The notes under the pieces are model-generated. The model was not told the origin of the DNA, did no database searches, and worked only from the letters and a program-made list of their open reading frames with translations. A stretch of 64,000 nucleotides of DNA, taken from NCBI GenBank assembly GCA_963725275.1, contig CAVRXS010000007.1, forward strand, positions 1 through 64,000. The letters are read 5' to 3'. The stretch is from Bog-756 sp963725275. Its GTDB lineage: Bacteria > Actinomycetota > Acidimicrobiia > Acidimicrobiales > RAAP-2. A program made the position numbers and the translations under genes. Below, piece by piece: positions 25,715 through 34,743 of this stretch. Positions within the stretch are counted from its first letter, which is position 1. Each line of letters starts with the position of its first letter.

Positions 25715-26764
25715 ATGCGAATCGGCGTGCTCACCGGTGGTGGCGACTGTCCTGGGCTGAACGCGGTCATCCGGGCCGTGGTGCTCGGTGGTGTCGACCA
25801 TCATGGTGACGAGTTCGTTGGCGTCCTCGACGGCTGGCGCGGCCTCGTTGAAAATAGAACTGTCTCGCTCGAACCTGATCAATGCCGGTCCATCTTGACG
25901 AAGGGAGGGACGATCCTAGGATCGTCCCGCACCAATCCGTTCGCCACTGACGATGGTGCCGACCGTGTCCAGGCCACCATGGAGGCGCTCACGCTTGATG
26001 CGGTTGTGGCCATCGGCGGAGATGACACATTGGGCGCAGCGGAACGACTCCACCAGCGGGGCCTCCCTGTCGTCGGTGTGCCCAAGACCATCGACAACGA
26101 CTTGTCGGGAACGGAAGTAACCTTCGGGTTCGACACGGCGGTCCAGATTGCCACCGATGCGATCGACCGCCTGCAAACCACAGCCGAATCCCACCACCGG
26201 GTCATCGTGTGCGAGGTGATGGGGCGAAATGTGGGCTGGATCGCCGTCCATGCTGGGATCGCTGGAGGGGCGGCCGAGATCCTGATCCCTGAGGTTCCAT
26301 TTTCACTTGATGAGGTGTGCACTCGGCTGCTGCAGCGCCATGGCGATAAGCAGTACTTCTCCACCGTGGTGGTGGCCGAAGGGGCACACCCCAGGGACGA
26401 GGGGTCGGCTACGTCATCCTGGAACTCGCAGGGATCGGGAGCCGCTGACCAGTTCGGCCACGTCCGCCTCGGCGGGATCGGGGACTTCCTGGCAAAGGAG
26501 ATCGAGCGACGAACGGGATACGAGTCCAGGTCCACTGTGCTCGGGCATATCCAGCGTGGTGGGTCCCCTACGGCTTGTGATCGTGTTCTCGCCACCCGAT
26601 TCGGGGCTGCCGCCCTCGCTGCAGTGCAAGACCACGACTTCGGATGCATGGTGGCGCTGCGCGCTGGGGCGATCGTCCGGATCCCATTGAGCGACGCCGT
26701 CGGAAATCCTAAGCAGGTCGACCCCCACCTCTATGAGCAAGTGGCCGCGCTCTACCTCGGCTAG
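25715..26764 (+). CDS. pfp: 6-phosphofructokinase, PPi-dependent type
   Basis: The enzyme phosphorylates fructose 6-phosphate to the 1,6-bisphosphate in glycolysis. The 349-residue protein starts MRIGVLTGGGDCPGLNAVIR. The donor-site motif is GGDDTLGA, where ATP enzymes have GGDGS, and the catalytic loop is PKTIDNDLSG, with Lys where ATP enzymes have Gly. This pair of residues is the known signature of pyrophosphate-dependent, reversible PFKs such as the actinobacterial enzyme of Amycolatopsis methanolica. MGRNVGWIA and GHIQRGGSPTACDR bind the sugar phosphate. ATG 25715 is chosen at the start of the conserved fold. An IS110 element follows closely. Confidence 0.9.
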   Translation: MRIGVLTGGGDCPGLNAVIRAVVLGGVDHHGDEFVGVLDGWRGLVENRTVSLEPDQCRSILTKGGTILGSSRTNPFATDDGADRVQATMEALTLDAVVAIGGDDTLGAAERLHQRGLPVVGVPKTIDNDLSGTEVTFGFDTAVQIATDAIDRLQTTAESHHRVIVCEVMGRNVGWIAVHAGIAGGAAEILIPEVPFSLDEVCTRLLQRHGDKQYFSTVVVAEGAHPRDEGSATSSWNSQGSGAADQFGHVRLGGIGDFLAKEIERRTGYESRSTVLGHIQRGGSPTACDRVLATRFGAAALAAVQDHDFGCMVALRAGAIVRIPLSDAVGNPKQVDPHLYEQVAALYLG

Positions 26765-26784
26765 CGGTAGGCCGAGAGAGAGAC

Positions 26785-26935
26785 CACGGCCCCACAGCGT
26801 TTGGGGGTAGTGCATGCGTGTCGATACCGAGCGGGTCCGAGGGTGTCCCACATTCAGTATGGAACGGCCGGCTCCTCCGGCATCCGCATTTACGTGGATC
26901 ATTCACTTATGCGGTGAACGGAGCCGACATACGGA
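26785..26935 (+). ncRNA. candidate IS110 bridge RNA
   Basis: The segment just upstream of the IS110 transposase, where IS110-group elements encode their bridge RNA, can fold into a 5' stem-loop (CCCCA 26790-26794 with TGGGG 26802-26806). A larger nested hairpin follows: CGGCTCC 26869-26875 with GGAGCCG 26920-26926, an asymmetric internal loop, CCGCAT 26884-26889 with ATGCGG 26909-26914, and an inner GTG/CAC stem. A 5' stem-loop followed by stems with internal guide loops is the known layout of IS110 bridge RNAs. All stems are perfect Watson-Crick. Ends of the RNA and the guide bases are inferred, not shown. Confidence 0.45.
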
Positions 26936-26951
26936 AAGGAGGGAGCCAGCC

Positions 26952-28055
26952 GTGTCCAGTATTGCCCACCGGGGGTTCGTCCACCTGGGGATGGACGTCT
27001 CGAAGAACTCGATCGCCGTGGCGGTCCTGCCACCGGATCGCGATGTCGCCGAGGTCGACAAGATCTTCCACGATGCCGAGTCGGTCCGCCGCCTAATCAA
27101 GCAGCTGGGGAAGGCGAAGGAGATCTGGGCCTGCTACGAGGCGGGCCCGACCGGCTACGACCTGCAGCGCCTGCTTTCCTCGATGGGTGTGCGTTGCGAT
27201 GTCGTGGCACCGTCCCTCATCCCGAAGGGCTCGGGCGATCGGGTGAAGACCGACCGGAGGGATGCCCGCCGGTTGGCCGGACTCCACCAGGCCGGCGAGC
27301 TCAGCTCGGTTGCCATCCCTACGCCGGCCCAAGAAGGAGTACGCGATCTGTGCCGGACCCGTGGCGACATGGTCCAGGACCTCACCCGGGCCCGCAACCG
27401 CCTGAGCGGGTTCCTGCTCCGCCACAGTGTGGTGTGGCGGGGAGGGTCAACGTGGACCGAACGCCATCGCCGGTGGCTCGCAACCGTGTCCTTCGACGAT
27501 CCCGCCATCGCTGCCACCTCCTCCCACTACCTGGCCACGGTGCAGCTTCGGGACACAGCACTCGAGGCCGTCGAAGCTGATCTGCTGCCCTGGTGTGAGA
27601 AGGATCCCTTCGGTGACCAGGTGCAGCGTCTGGCCGCCTACCGGGGTGTGACCAGAATCGGTGCACTGTGCCTCGCAGCCGAGGTATTCGACTGGCGTCG
27701 TTTCCCGAAGGCCAGACCCTTCATGAGCTTCACCGGGCTTGTGCCCGGGGAGAACTCGACCGGACTCTCCCAGCGACGGGGCTCGATCACCCGGGCCGGC
27801 AATGCCCACCTGCGTGGCCAACTCTGTGAAGCAGCCTGGGCCTACCAGCACACCCCCAACGTCGGTGTCGGCATCAGAGAGCGTCAACAAGGTGTGCCCC
27901 CAGAGACGGTGGCCCGCTCCTGGGCCGCACAGGTCCGCCTGTCCAAGCGGTTCCGACAACTGGCCGCCCATAAGAACGTGCGCTCGGTGGTGGCTGCTGC
28001 CATTGCACGTGAGCTCGCCGGGTTCCTCTGGGCCGAGATGGTGGCCGAGGTCTGA
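26952..28055 (+). CDS. IS110-family transposase (bridge-RNA recombinase)
   Basis: The 367-residue protein has the two IS110 domains. The N-terminal RuvC-like DEDD domain shows LGMDVSKNSIAVAV, ACYEAGPTGYDLQRLL and VKTDRRDARRLAGL. The C-terminal Transposase_20 domain contains AAYRGVTRIGALCLAAE, FMSFTGLVPGENSTG and RRGSITRAGNAHLR, with the region of the catalytic Ser. I use GTG 26952, because AGGAGGGAG lies just upstream and the conserved fold begins a few residues later. The long non-coding leader upstream fits IS110-group elements, and the element lies just after the phosphofructokinase stop. Exact ends were not identified. Confidence 0.9.
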   Translation: MSSIAHRGFVHLGMDVSKNSIAVAVLPPDRDVAEVDKIFHDAESVRRLIKQLGKAKEIWACYEAGPTGYDLQRLLSSMGVRCDVVAPSLIPKGSGDRVKTDRRDARRLAGLHQAGELSSVAIPTPAQEGVRDLCRTRGDMVQDLTRARNRLSGFLLRHSVVWRGGSTWTERHRRWLATVSFDDPAIAATSSHYLATVQLRDTALEAVEADLLPWCEKDPFGDQVQRLAAYRGVTRIGALCLAAEVFDWRRFPKARPFMSFTGLVPGENSTGLSQRRGSITRAGNAHLRGQLCEAAWAYQHTPNVGVGIRERQQGVPPETVARSWAAQVRLSKRFRQLAAHKNVRSVVAAAIARELAGFLWAEMVAEV

Positions 28056-28607
28056 GCAGCATGATCTTCCCGTCGGCCAGCGTGCGATCGGCGCCGCGTC
28101 TGGTCGAGCCCTCCACGACGCGCCGGAGCACCGCCGCAGCAGATCCGATCCTCGCCGGTGTTATGCCCACCATCGCTCCTCGTGAGGATGTCACGGGCGC
28201 TCACATTCAGAGGCACCTACCTGCGAATGGCTTTACTGCGATTTCGATACGCGTACATCATCGTGGCGGTTCTCCGATCCACTGCGCTCCGGCGCGTCGT
28301 CGATGGCTTGCCCGGCCGCCACCAATAACCGCACAAGAGACGAGTAGCAGCCTCCACCCCGGCGTCAACACCGTTCGTCCTCACCCTTCGGGCTGCGGGC
28401 GCTCCGTGTTGACGTCGGGGCCCCGTCGACTGCTCACGAACAATCAGGCGCCGCACCTCTGGTGCGTCGCGGCCAAAAGACAGTGAGAAGGACCTCCGCG
28501 CGGGGGGTTGACAGGCCGTTCCACATCATCACCGGATCTGTGGGGCACCCAGCGTGACCAGGATCGGCACGAACCGAGCAGGACCTGGCGATGCGAAAGC
28601 CCGAGCT
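28056..28607. other. non-coding region after IS110
   Basis: About 550 bp have no frame I accept. A plus frame at 28061-28486 is open but has Arg/Pro-rich shadow composition. The region holds the right end of IS110 and a strong imperfect hairpin at 28357-28420. IS110 elements often insert at structured intergenic repeats, which would fit, but the junction cannot be fixed from one copy. Confidence 0.4.
28357..28420. repeat. long imperfect inverted repeat
   Basis: CCCCGGCGTCAACAC (28357-28371) pairs with GTGTTGACGTCGGGG (28406-28420) at 14 of 15 positions, with a 34-nt loop that itself holds CCC-TTC-GGG. It has no T-tract, so a rho-independent terminator is not indicated. The flanking triplets do not fit the integron attC core consensus. 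It could be a REP-like element or a structured RNA site. Confidence 0.6.
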
Positions 28608-29177
28608 TCAACAGGTCTGAACTGCTTGACCCACAGGTTGCAGGAAGCCGCCCATCTCCCATGTCCCTGGTGGAAGCTTTGGTGGTTGATCGGTGGAGAG
28701 GTACATCGTTCCGACGTTGCTGGACGGTTGCGTCCACACCTGGCCTGTGCCTTCGTAGATGTGTTGGTTGAACGTGCTCCAGCCACTCGACGCAAGTGAT
28801 TCGTCTGCGTGCTCGATGACGGCTGCCGGGGTGGCGCTGGAGGTGAACACAAGGTCGATGCTTGGAGGGGTCCACCCGGTGGTTCCATCACATCCGTGGG
28901 CCAGCCACTTTGCATCCGTCGAGTGCGAACTGATCACCTTGGCATCGGGTGGCAGAGCCGCCGTCACATCGGCCCGCAGTGATCCGAGAATCGAACCTCC
29001 GGGATCGCCGCCGAAGTGGAACGGGGTTGCACTTGGGACCAAGAAGTAAAGCACGATCGCCACCAGACCAAGGACGATCCCGACGATCGTGATCACCCAC
29101 CAGACTCTGGGAGTCCGGCTCGGAGGTTTGGTGGCCAACCCTACCGCCGGAGGTCGAGAGACCAGGGTGTCTGCCAT
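28608..29177 (-). CDS. membrane-anchored hypothetical protein
   Basis: The product is about 189 residues. A Pro-rich cytoplasmic N-terminus is followed by one membrane helix (residues about 26-47, WWVITIVGIVLGLVAIVLYF) and an external domain of about 140 residues with IDLVFTSSATPAAVIEHADE and ASSGWSTFNQHIYEGTGQVW. The family is not recognised. ATG 29177 is preferred over the in-frame TTG at 29186. It lies 21 bp downstream of the truncated cyclase gene on the same strand. Confidence 0.6.
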   Translation of the reverse strand: MADTLVSRPPAVGLATKPPSRTPRVWWVITIVGIVLGLVAIVLYFLVPSATPFHFGGDPGGSILGSLRADVTAALPPDAKVISSHSTDAKWLAHGCDGTTGWTPPSIDLVFTSSATPAAVIEHADESLASSGWSTFNQHIYEGTGQVWTQPSSNVGTMYLSTDQPPKLPPGTWEMGGFLQPVGQAVQTC

Positions 29178-29198
29178 GACCCGCAAAAGGCTATCCCC

Positions 29199-29582
29199 TC
29201 AGCATCGAAGCCAGTGGCCCCGATGTTGCCGGGCCTTCGGCCGCGGCCCGCCGAAGAAGTCGTCGGCCTCCCTGCTCGCCTCGCCTGAGCTCAACCCCAC
29301 CCGGAGCTCGAGAGTCCTCTCCGCACCGGCGTTGTCCCGGTGGACGGCCTGTTGCATGGCCACCGCACAGGTCAGAGCCGCCGATGCGGCTGGGAAGGCC
29401 ACCATGAGGCCGTCGCCCAGATTCTTCACCTCGGTTCCCCCCGAGGTGGCGACGGCCTGCCGGAGAGCCGAGAAGTGCTTGTTGCGCACCTCGTCGCCTG
29501 CTTCAAGAGACAGTGACGAGGCGAGCTCAGTCGAACCCACCAGATCCGTGAAGAGCACCGTGATGTTCTCGGTGGTGGCCAC
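29199..29582 (-). pseudogene. class III nucleotide cyclase domain, truncated
   Basis: The first 110 residues match the N-terminal cyclase homology domain of the large protein at 31072-34359: ITVLFTDLVGSTELASSLSL with a metal Asp, EVKNLGDGLMVAFPAASAAL with Lys and the second Asp, and ELRVGLSSGEASREADDFFG. The similarity stops at DDFFGGP, where intact relatives continue with a PVVQAARL-type segment holding the catalytic Arg, and an unrelated 15-residue tail follows. The domain is therefore missing its last third and is probably inactive, the remnant of a once larger cyclase-ATPase gene. Confidence 0.75.
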
Positions 29583-29966
29583 CGAACCCCCTGTCGCCGC
29601 CAGTAGCCGAAAGACTAGGCGAGATCAGGGGTTTCTTCCCGGCGTCGCCATCTGAGCGGTTCGCCGAGGCTGCTCCATCTGCCTTAGGTCCCGCCACTTG
29701 GCTCCGCCCTCACACTCATAGGGCTGGAAGCGCCTGAGGGTGACCTCTCGCTGTCGGATATGCACCCAGGCCAAGGCCAAGGGGCCACCGACTCGCACGT
29801 CTTGGATAGCCCCGTCAGGGACAGCCAGGTCAGTGGGACTAGCCCGCGTCAGCGCCCTCTTCCGTCACCCTCGGCAACGGAATCTAGCCGTTGCGTCCAC
29901 CCGTTGCAGCTGATCGGACGGCAAAGCTACAGTGCTGATGCGAGCGGCTGAGCGAGGGCGGGTGCG
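29583..29966. other. intergenic, divergent upstream region
   Basis: This 384-bp gap separates the truncated cyclase (minus) from the universal stress protein (plus) and should hold both promoters. I see no coding frame, no clear -10/-35 pair and no palindrome that I would call an operator. Confidence 0.4.
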
Positions 29967-30413
29967 ATGTCATACAAAGTCATTGTCGTTGGCACGGACG
30001 GCTCGGAACGGGCAGCCGTTGCAGTGGGAGAAGCCCTTACATTGGCAAAGGGATCCGGCGCCAAAGTGCACGCTGTCCATGCGGTATCTCATGGTGTAGC
30101 GACAGGGTTCCATGACTCGGTGGGGGGGCAAATCGACGTTCGCAATTCGCGCGAGACACTTGACAACATGAACGGCCAGCTCCTCGCCGAGGCCAAGCGC
30201 CAAGGTGTACCCCTCCAGGTGCACAATCCTGGCAGCAGTGACGCTGCTGATGCGCTACTCAGCGTTGCCGAGGCGGTTCATGCCGACCTTGTCGTGGTCG
30301 GAAACAGGGGCATGAGCGGCATGACGCGTTTCGTGCTCGGAAGTGTTCCTAACAAGGTAGCCCATCACTGTCCCTGCAGCGTCCTGATTGTCAACACCGA
30401 TTCCTCTACCTGA
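29967..30413 (+). CDS. universal stress protein, UspA family
   Basis: The 148-residue single-domain Usp protein probably binds ATP. It opens with YKVIVVGTDGSERAAVAVGE, has VVVGNRGMSGMTRFVLGSVP, and ends with HHCPCSVLIVN. The G-2x-G-9x-G-S motif in GNRGMSGMTRFVLGS is the ATP-binding signature of the ATP-type Usp proteins. In Actinobacteria these proteins respond to hypoxia and dormancy signals, and some bind cAMP. Cyclase genes lie on both sides here, which is suggestive but not proof of a link. Confidence 0.93.
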   Translation: MSYKVIVVGTDGSERAAVAVGEALTLAKGSGAKVHAVHAVSHGVATGFHDSVGGQIDVRNSRETLDNMNGQLLAEAKRQGVPLQVHNPGSSDAADALLSVAEAVHADLVVVGNRGMSGMTRFVLGSVPNKVAHHCPCSVLIVNTDSST

Positions 30414-30522
30414 TCGGCGCCTACTGCGGGCGTGGAGAGCGCCGCGGGTGGCCCAGAACACCGGGTATTCGGCGTCCGCCGAGGGCCATGAACCGGCCGA
30501 CTGACCGGTCAGTTCCGACGAC

Positions 30523-30798
30523 TCAGCCCGTTATCACGTTGTGGACAGTGGCGACCATCGGTTCCGTCAGTTCGACACCCAACCCGGAGAGGATCGGCAC
30601 CAGCGTCTTCCCGAATGCGTCAAAGTCCGCCTGGGACTCCCAGATGTCGAAGACCTGGATCGCGCCATTCGATTCGAGCGCACAGTGATAAGTACGCCCC
30701 TTCGGCTTGCCTGCACCGGCAGCTTCCAGCTTCTTGATTGCACTGTTGTACTTCTCCGGCGTGAAGCCTTCGTGTACGAAATAGATTCCCAATGCCAT
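30523..30798 (-). CDS. small dimeric alpha/beta-barrel-like protein
   Basis: The 91-residue protein reads like an ABM/dimeric alpha-beta barrel domain: LGIYFVHEGFTPEKYNSAIK, then YHCALESNGAIQVFDIWESQ and DFDAFGKTLVPILSGLGV. Such proteins act as monooxygenases, isomerases or have unknown roles. The ATG 30798 has GGAG five nt upstream. It is a single gene between the stress protein and the large cyclase. The family assignment is by fold pattern only. Confidence 0.7.
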   Translation of the reverse strand: MALGIYFVHEGFTPEKYNSAIKKLEAAGAGKPKGRTYHCALESNGAIQVFDIWESQADFDAFGKTLVPILSGLGVELTEPMVATVHNVITG

Positions 30799-31071
30799 TG
30801 TGCTCCGCCCTTCAGCCTGATCGACGCACGGCTGCGCCTGCCCGTCCGTCTGGACGCGACACCTGGCACATTATCCCTCAACGATGGAGGCCAGTGGGCC
30901 TGTCCGCTGTTGCGGTCTGATTCCGATCCCAGAACGCAGCCGGGTCAGGGCGCTTATCGAGCGGGGTCTGTCGGCCATTGGCTAACTGCCGCCGACCGAA
31001 CGACTGGGATAGGAGACTTGCCGTGTTCGGTGCGTGTTATGGGACGCGTTCTGCTCGGGTGGTGCGTTGAT

Positions 31072-34000
31072 TCAGATCGCGTCCAGGAGTGCTTCGGCGC
31101 GTTTGGTGAGTCCGGCGCAGCCGTACTCAACGGCAATCGCCGAGGCGGCGGCGGCGAGGTCGCGGGCCCGCGGAAGGTCACCCTCGGCGCGTCGGGCGAG
31201 GCAGAGCTCGGCGAGGTCGAGCTGACCTCTGGCGGTCCAGAACGGGGCTTGCAGCTTCGTGTGGATATCATGCGCGGTCGCGAACCATTGTTCGGCTTGG
31301 TCGTAGTCGCCGAGCATGGTGGCGGCTCGTGCAAGCGGTCGCGCAACGGAACCACTGACGGTCGGGCCGGAGCACAGTACGTGGGTAGCGAACGGGGTGA
31401 GCTGTTCGAGCAAGACGTGTGCGCTCTCCTCGTGTCGGGTGAGCGCGGCGGCCTCCACCAACGCGGTGAGCGCGGCGAGGTAGCTGTGGTCGCGTGGGAA
31501 GTCGAAGCCCCGGCGGGCTTCGTCGGCGAGCCGTTCAGCCGCTTCACCGGTACGGCCAACCTCGCACATCAGGAGCACGACGGTCGCCCGTAGCGAGGCG
31601 ATGGATGGGTCGTCGCGGGCGGCGTCGATGAAGAGGTCGGCCATTTCGTCAACCCGGCCTTGATGCTGCCGGACGAGGTACAGCATGCCGCCGAAGACTG
31701 CGAGCGCTTCGGGTTTTCCTGCGCTCATACTGAGTTCGAGCGTGTGTTGGTTGGCTCGTTCGGCGTCGTCGGCGTGACCGGCGAGCAACAACCCACCGGT
31801 ACGGGAGAGAGCAACCGTATAGAGTTCGGCGGGCAGTCCGAGTTGGTCGGCGAGGGTTGCCATGTCGTCGATCGCGGTGCCCGCCCCGGCGAGGTCGGCG
31901 CGTTCGTATCGGGCCCAGATCAGCGGGAGCCGAATGGCGCAACGCAGAAGCGGGTCGCCGAGCCGGTCGGCGATCGCGACGGCTCGCTCGACATCCGCGA
32001 TCGTCCGATCGCGATACTCCGGGGTCGCCAGGCTGAGGAACGTTGTCGCGAGGACATCGACGAACGCGGTGTCGTCGCCCGCGAGCCGGGCCACATCGAC
32101 GGCTTCGAGCGCGAGGTCGCGTCGCTCACGCCACTCCAGCCCTGCATCGTGCGCTTCGGAGTATGCGGCAAGCAGGCGCGCACGTTCTGCTGACTCGTCC
32201 GCGCCGGTGGCGTCGAGCGCGGCACGCAGCACACGCTTGGCGGCATCATCACCGACCATTCCTCCAGCGAACGCACTGAAGCCCAACGCCGCCTGCACCA
32301 GGGTGTCAGTGTCACCGAGTTCCTCTGCAAGGCTGGCAGCCCGTGTGAGGGTGTCTCGGTATTCGGGCTGCACAGCTCGGCTCTGTTGGGTGCCGAGCGC
32401 GACGAGGAGCTGAGCGCGGCTGTGTTGGTCCGGCGCGGTCTGGCGGGCGAGCAGGTCGAGGGCTTGTTGATACCAGCCGATGGCATCGTCAGGTGCGAGG
32501 GCACCGCGAGCGGCGTCACCAGCACGCCGGACGTAGCCGATGGCTTTGTCGAGGTCAGCGGGTCGTGTGGCGGCGACCCAGTGGTGCGCCAACTCGGCGA
32601 GCAACACCGCATCTTCGGTTCCCGAGCCCGTTTCGAGTGCTTCGGCGATGCGTTGGTGAGCACGGGCGTGACGGGTCGGGGAGAGTTCATCGTGGAGGCT
32701 GTGTTGGATCAACGCGTGCGTGAACCGGTACCGATCGGCAAGGTCACCCTCGACGAGTATCACGGCGGCGACAGCGGCATCCATGAGATCCAACAGTGCG
32801 TCTTCTTCGACCTCGGCCAACCGCGCCAGCAGCCTGAGGTCGAACTCGCGGCCGATCAACGCTGCCAGCCGCAGCACGCGCAGCGCTTCATCGCCGAGGC
32901 GTTCCACCCGCCTGCCCACCACGTCACGTACGCTTGACGGAAGACCTGCCTCGTCCAGCTCACTGGCAACGGTCCAGCGGCCGTCATCGCCGGAGGACGA
33001 TTCCGCCCGTTTCACCGAGGTGGCGCAACAGTTCCGCCGTGAAGAACGGGTTCCCTCAGTCTCCCTCCGGAGTGCGTGAGCAAGCCCGACCCCACGGTCA
33101 TCGAGCTCGTGGCCCGCTGCTGCCGCCATCAGGTCGACCACCTCGATGTCTTCGAGCCCGCGGAGTGTGATCCGGGTGACATTGGCTTCGCGGTGCAGAT
33201 CCGCCAGCAGCTTGGTGAGGGGATCGCCACGGATGAGGTCAGTATCGCGGTAGGTGCAAACGATCGTCACGTCCATCGGCGTCGTGGATGCGATCACATG
33301 TCGTAGGAGTTGCAGGCTCGCTGCGTCGGCCCAGTGCAAGTCGTCGAGCACCGCCAGCACCGGTGCACCCTGTGACACCGCCGCGAGCAGCTCTGCAGTA
33401 CCTTCCCACAACAACAATCGTTCCGTATCCGGGTTCGCCACCCGGTCGGTGTCAGAAGCGATCTCAGGCACGAGACGGCCCAACGCAGTTCGCTGCGCCG
33501 AGCGCAACCCGGCGAGCAACTCAGGATCACCATCGCGGACGAGGGTGGAGACTACCTCGATCCATGGCTGATACGAGATGCCAACGTTCTCGTCGGCGTG
33601 GCCGAACAGCACGATCGAACCGTCACCGTGAGCGGTCCGGGCGACCTGGGCCACCAATGCGGTCTTGCCCAATCCCGCCTCACCCGCCACGGACACGACC
33701 TGGCAACGCTTGGTCGAATGCGCCTGCTTGCGTGCCCCGTGCAACACCGCAAGCTCAGCAGTGCGACCGAAGAACCCGAACACCGAATCTGTCGCCGCAC
33801 CCACCAACCGGCTTGGCAGAGGCAGCAAACCCCCCGCAGCGGTGGGCTCCCACAGCACCTCAACTGTCTCGACGGCTTGCGGTAGACCCTTCAGGGCCAG
33901 TTCGCCGACGGACCGACACTCGTGGCTACTGCGCCGACCGGCCATGACTCGCACGAACTCGGTCGCCAAGATCTGACCCGTGTCGCAGCGGGCGCAGAGC

Positions 34001-34359
34001 CGGGCCGCCTGTACGACTGGGTCGCCGAAGTAATCACCGTCCTCATTGCTGGCCTCGCCCACGCTCAGCCCCACACGCAGACCCACTGACTCTGCACCTC
34101 GACGGTTTCCCTGTTCAACGGCCTGCTGCATGCCAACGGCACACCGCAGCGCCGCTGACGCCGAGGTGAACACGACCATCAACCCGTCGCCCAGGTTCTT
34201 GACCGCCGTGCCCCCGGATTCGGTGATTGCCTGGCTCAGGATGGAGAAATGGCCCCGGCGGACCTCGTCAGCCGCTTCCTGAGACAGCCGTTGCGAGAGC
34301 TCGGTCGAGCCCACAATGTCCGTGAACAGGATGGCCACATTCTCTGTGGTCACTGCCAC
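31072..34359 (-). CDS. class III cyclase - AAA ATPase - TPR signalling protein
   Basis: This 1095-residue protein combines a cyclase homology domain (about 1-170), a STAND/AAA-type ATPase (about 190-500) and a long TPR-like helical C-terminus. Cyclase landmarks are LFTDIVGSTELSQRLS with a metal Asp near 14, KNLGDGLMVVF with the second near 58, and PVVQAARLCARCD. The usual Asn of the VNxAAR helix is Gln, so cyclase activity is uncertain. Walker A is GEAGLGKTAL near 226 and Walker B is VLAVLDDLHWAD. A 21-residue stretch around codons 436-456 is scrambled by two compensating frameshifts. The architecture suggests ligand- or partner-controlled signalling. Confidence 0.9.
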   Translation of the reverse strand: MAVTTENVAILFTDIVGSTELSQRLSQEAADEVRRGHFSILSQAITESGGTAVKNLGDGLMVVFTSASAALRCAVGMQQAVEQGNRRGAESVGLRVGLSVGEASNEDGDYFGDPVVQAARLCARCDTGQILATEFVRVMAGRRSSHECRSVGELALKGLPQAVETVEVLWEPTAAGGLLPLPSRLVGAATDSVFGFFGRTAELAVLHGARKQAHSTKRCQVVSVAGEAGLGKTALVAQVARTAHGDGSIVLFGHADENVGISYQPWIEVVSTLVRDGDPELLAGLRSAQRTALGRLVPEIASDTDRVANPDTERLLLWEGTAELLAAVSQGAPVLAVLDDLHWADAASLQLLRHVIASTTPMDVTIVCTYRDTDLIRGDPLTKLLADLHREANVTRITLRGLEDIEVVDLMAAAAGHELDDRGVGLAHALRRETEGTRSSRRNCCATSVKRAESSSGDDGRWTVASELDEAGLPSSVRDVVGRRVERLGDEALRVLRLAALIGREFDLRLLARLAEVEEDALLDLMDAAVAAVILVEGDLADRYRFTHALIQHSLHDELSPTRHARAHQRIAEALETGSGTEDAVLLAELAHHWVAATRPADLDKAIGYVRRAGDAARGALAPDDAIGWYQQALDLLARQTAPDQHSRAQLLVALGTQQSRAVQPEYRDTLTRAASLAEELGDTDTLVQAALGFSAFAGGMVGDDAAKRVLRAALDATGADESAERARLLAAYSEAHDAGLEWRERRDLALEAVDVARLAGDDTAFVDVLATTFLSLATPEYRDRTIADVERAVAIADRLGDPLLRCAIRLPLIWARYERADLAGAGTAIDDMATLADQLGLPAELYTVALSRTGGLLLAGHADDAERANQHTLELSMSAGKPEALAVFGGMLYLVRQHQGRVDEMADLFIDAARDDPSIASLRATVVLLMCEVGRTGEAAERLADEARRGFDFPRDHSYLAALTALVEAAALTRHEESAHVLLEQLTPFATHVLCSGPTVSGSVARPLARAATMLGDYDQAEQWFATAHDIHTKLQAPFWTARGQLDLAELCLARRAEGDLPRARDLAAAASAIAVEYGCAGLTKRAEALLDAI

Positions 34360-34743
34360 GCGTCCGCCGCTAGCACGCCGTAATGGTAGGCGACCAGGGA
34401 TTACGTGTGCAGTGGCTCGACCAGAATCGGGCTCGGACTAGCCGGGTATCCCCTAATGCTCGTCGATCCTGTCCTTAGGCGTGTCACCCAACGCCGGGTC
34501 AGCAGCGGTTATCGAACGTCTCCAAATGGTCGTGATTCGACCTCCCGGACGATCAGATGGCCAAGCGCTGCCCGACAGACGCCAGCGTTCGACGTATTAG
34601 TTGATGAACGCGATTGTCTGGTCGATCACCGTGGGCAGCGAATCGTCATGGCGCTGCAGTGAAGAGGACGGCTCGTGGCGCGCAAAACCTCGCTGAAGGA
34701 GAGTTCCACATCGAGCTGGAATGCAAGTCAGACTGTGTGCCTC
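34360..34743. other. intergenic between divergent cyclase genes
   Basis: This 384-bp divergent region holds no convincing gene. A GTG at 34675 is in frame with the downstream hydrolase-cyclase and has GAAGAGGA upstream; it would add 23 residues lacking similarity to the fold, so I list it only as an alternative start. No operator palindrome was found. Confidence 0.4.

Noticed and set aside
28357..28420. Integron attC site or rho-independent terminator
   Set aside because: The inverted repeat lacks the RYYYAAC/GTTRRRY core triplets, no integrase gene is near, and no T-tract follows the stem.
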